Shown here: positions 62,791 to 63,954 of the stretch, piece after piece | Layout of the letters: every line of letters begins with the position of its first letter | Position numbering within the stretch: the stretch's first letter is position 1 | From: Snowella sp. | Lineage (GTDB): Bacteria > Cyanobacteriota > Cyanobacteriia > Cyanobacteriales > Microcystaceae | DNA: 63,954 nt | Assembly (NCBI GenBank): GCA_003249095.1 | Contig: QBMS01000006.1 | Coordinates: 14,814-78,767 of the forward strand | Direction: 5' to 3' | Position numbers and translations under genes: made by a program | The notes under the pieces: model-generated | Seen by the model: only the letters and a program-made list of their open reading frames with translations | What the model was told of the DNA's origin: nothing | Database searches by the model: none

Positions 62791-63954
62791 ATGAACCCAC
62801 CGATTCAGAAAATCCTTTTTGGTAGTCCAGGAACAGGCAAAAGCTATAAAATTCGTTCAATTGCCCAAGAGCAGCTAGGAATTGACTTTGATAATCTCAA
62901 GAATAGTGTCAAAACTGTTTTTCATCCTGAATATACCTATGCAGATTTTATGGGAAAATTACTACCTTTAACTCAAGGCAATAATGTTATATATAAATAT
63001 TATCCAGGACATTTTCTAAAAGTATTAGGAATGGCATATCGGAGCATAATCGAAGAAAATGATGAACGCTTTTTATTAGTAATTGATGAGTTAAATCGTG
63101 GCAATGCAGCCGCAATTTTTGGAACAGTATTTCAACTATTAGATCGTAATGAGGGTTGTTGGTCAACCTATGAGATAGATATTTCCGAGATGGAACTAAT
63201 AGGTTTATTAGAATCTATGGGATATAAATCGAGTATAGATGCTGGAGGTAAAATAAGAGTTGATCATAACAATAAACTTATTGAATTAGAGGATTTTTGT
63301 CGCGAATTCATGATGCAGGAATATTATAATTTAACTGTAAATAGTGTAACAACTTTATTGATGGAGCGTAAAATTAAACTCCCGCATAATCTGTCAATTA
63401 TTGCAACGATAAATACTTCAGATGAATCTATTTATTACCTTGATAGTGCCTTTAAGCGTCGCTGGGATTGGGAATATGTGGATTCACCTAATAAAAATTC
63501 AAATTACCCTAATATACCGACATTTATTTTAGATTCCACATTAAAAATAAATTCTGAAGATGAAAATTCTAAAGTAATCGATGGTTTGATATGGTGGATG
63601 TGTATTGTTGGGTTAAATGAATTTATTAAATCTAATCATCAGGCTATCCGAAGAATAGAAGATAAGCAGATTGGTTGGTGGTTTATCAAGCCAAGGAATG
63701 GTGTTATAACTCTCAAAGAAGTTGAAGACAAATTAATGTTTTATCTCTGGGATAGTGTATTTTCTAGAGATAAACGTCCCTTAGAAGAAGCCCTTAAAGA
63801 AGTAATGAGACAAGAAGTAAAATTAATTACTTATGCTGACTTCATTCAATATACAGAAGGTTTGTTGCGCTTTGCACAATCCTATGCGGAGAAATGCGGT
63901 GTTCAGCGGTCAGCATCTATGCCCCCCTTCCCAGTCTCTATGCCCCCCTTCCCA
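62791..63954 (+). CDS. McrB-like AAA NTPase, C-terminus outside window
   Basis: 388 codons from ATG 62791 without a stop before the right edge. Walker A FGSPGTGKSYK near residue 10, Walker B FLLVIDELNRGNAAAIFG near 95, sensor-type NTSDESIYYLDSAFKRRWD near 209 with the McrB-typical LDxAFxRRW arginines. This is the GTPase/NTPase motor of McrBC-type modification-dependent restriction; a McrC nuclease would be expected to the right. There is no N-terminal DNA-binding domain, so recognition may lie elsewhere. The last 13 codons turn into a repeated SMPPFPV segment, unlike the McrB family. Confidence 0.85.
   Translation, partial: MNPPIQKILFGSPGTGKSYKIRSIAQEQLGIDFDNLKNSVKTVFHPEYTYADFMGKLLPLTQGNNVIYKYYPGHFLKVLGMAYRSIIEENDERFLLVIDELNRGNAAAIFGTVFQLLDRNEGCWSTYEIDISEMELIGLLESMGYKSSIDAGGKIRVDHNNKLIELEDFCREFMMQEYYNLTVNSVTTLLMERKIKLPHNLSIIATINTSDESIYYLDSAFKRRWDWEYVDSPNKNSNYPNIPTFILDSTLKINSEDENSKVIDGLIWWMCIVGLNEFIKSNHQAIRRIEDKQIGWWFIKPRNGVITLKEVEDKLMFYLWDSVFSRDKRPLEEALKEVMRQEVKLITYADFIQYTEGLLRFAQSYAEKCGVQRSASMPPFPVSMPPFP
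63916..63954. repeat. 21-bp direct repeat at the right edge
   Basis: TCTATGCCCCCCTTCCCA occurs at 63916-63933 and 63937-63954, a 21-base period that encodes SMPPFPV twice in the McrB-like frame. It runs into the window edge, so further copies may follow. Confidence 0.75.

Overview
This is a cyanobacterial chromosome segment. HIP1 octamers (GCGATCGC) occur throughout. The gene content is also cyanobacterial: Calvin-cycle type Gap2, a cyanoexosortase with HpsJ-like and exosortase-associated partners, DUF1816, a Ycf46-like AAA protein, TIGR03790 and DUF2442/Uma2 families, and a SpoIIE/STAS repertoire. The moderate-to-low G+C and mix of families suggest a unicellular or colonial chroococcalean relative, but I cannot name a genus. 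No rRNA, tRNA, CRISPR array or intact transposase was recognised.

Layout. (1) 1-13.5 kb, all minus strand: a polysaccharide assembly and export cluster. Reading downstream from 13462 it holds a GT4 glycosyltransferase, a polysaccharide co-polymerase with a P-loop domain, ABC export permease (Wzm) and ATPase (Wzt), a kinase-like/methyltransferase fusion, then alternating family-2 glycosyltransferases, two paralogous methyltransferases and a NodB-type deacetylase. The cluster has expanded by duplication: three intact or edge-cut GT2 genes plus a decayed fourth. (2) 13.5-15.0 kb: a long gene-poor stretch with one copy of a 102-bp repeat. (3) 15-19 kb, minus: cyanoexosortase, its associated protein and an HpsJ-like protein, then a CxxC protein and a WcaF-like acyltransferase. 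A PEP-CTERM substrate candidate lies at 26.3-26.9 kb. (4) 19-35 kb: mostly housekeeping and signalling genes (rlmB, Mini-III, STAS, gap2, murC, murB, SUMF1-type protein, SpoIIE phosphatase, argH, Nudix, APH/AAA bifunctional protein, Ser/Thr kinase). (5) 36-46 kb: two toxin-antitoxin pairs around a MmeI-like restriction-modification polypeptide, exported proteins, a divergent response regulator/histidine kinase, methyltransferase and a degraded TIR-domain fragment next to a repeat element. (6) 46-54.6 kb: M1 aminopeptidase, EgtC-like amidohydrolase, MBL-fold protein lacking its metal motif, dual-ATPase ABC protein, Rieske/flavin oxidoreductase. (7) 54.6-58.3 kb: an accessory island with a toxin-antitoxin pair, DUF2442, Uma2 nuclease, a D12 DNA adenine methylase apparently inserted into a second Uma2 copy, and a 34-codon ORF. 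(8) 58.4-62 kb: SH3 protein, AAA ATPase, small membrane protein, fmt. (9) 62-64 kb: palindromic repeats and a McrB-like NTPase that runs off the window.

The points I would look at first are the kinase-like/methyltransferase fusion in the export cluster, the co-polymerase that lost its Walker A lysine, the 102-bp palindromic repeat family, the Uma2/adenine-methylase insertion scar, the inverted-repeat element abutting a TIR remnant, and the heptapeptide-encoding repeat at the end of the McrB-like frame.
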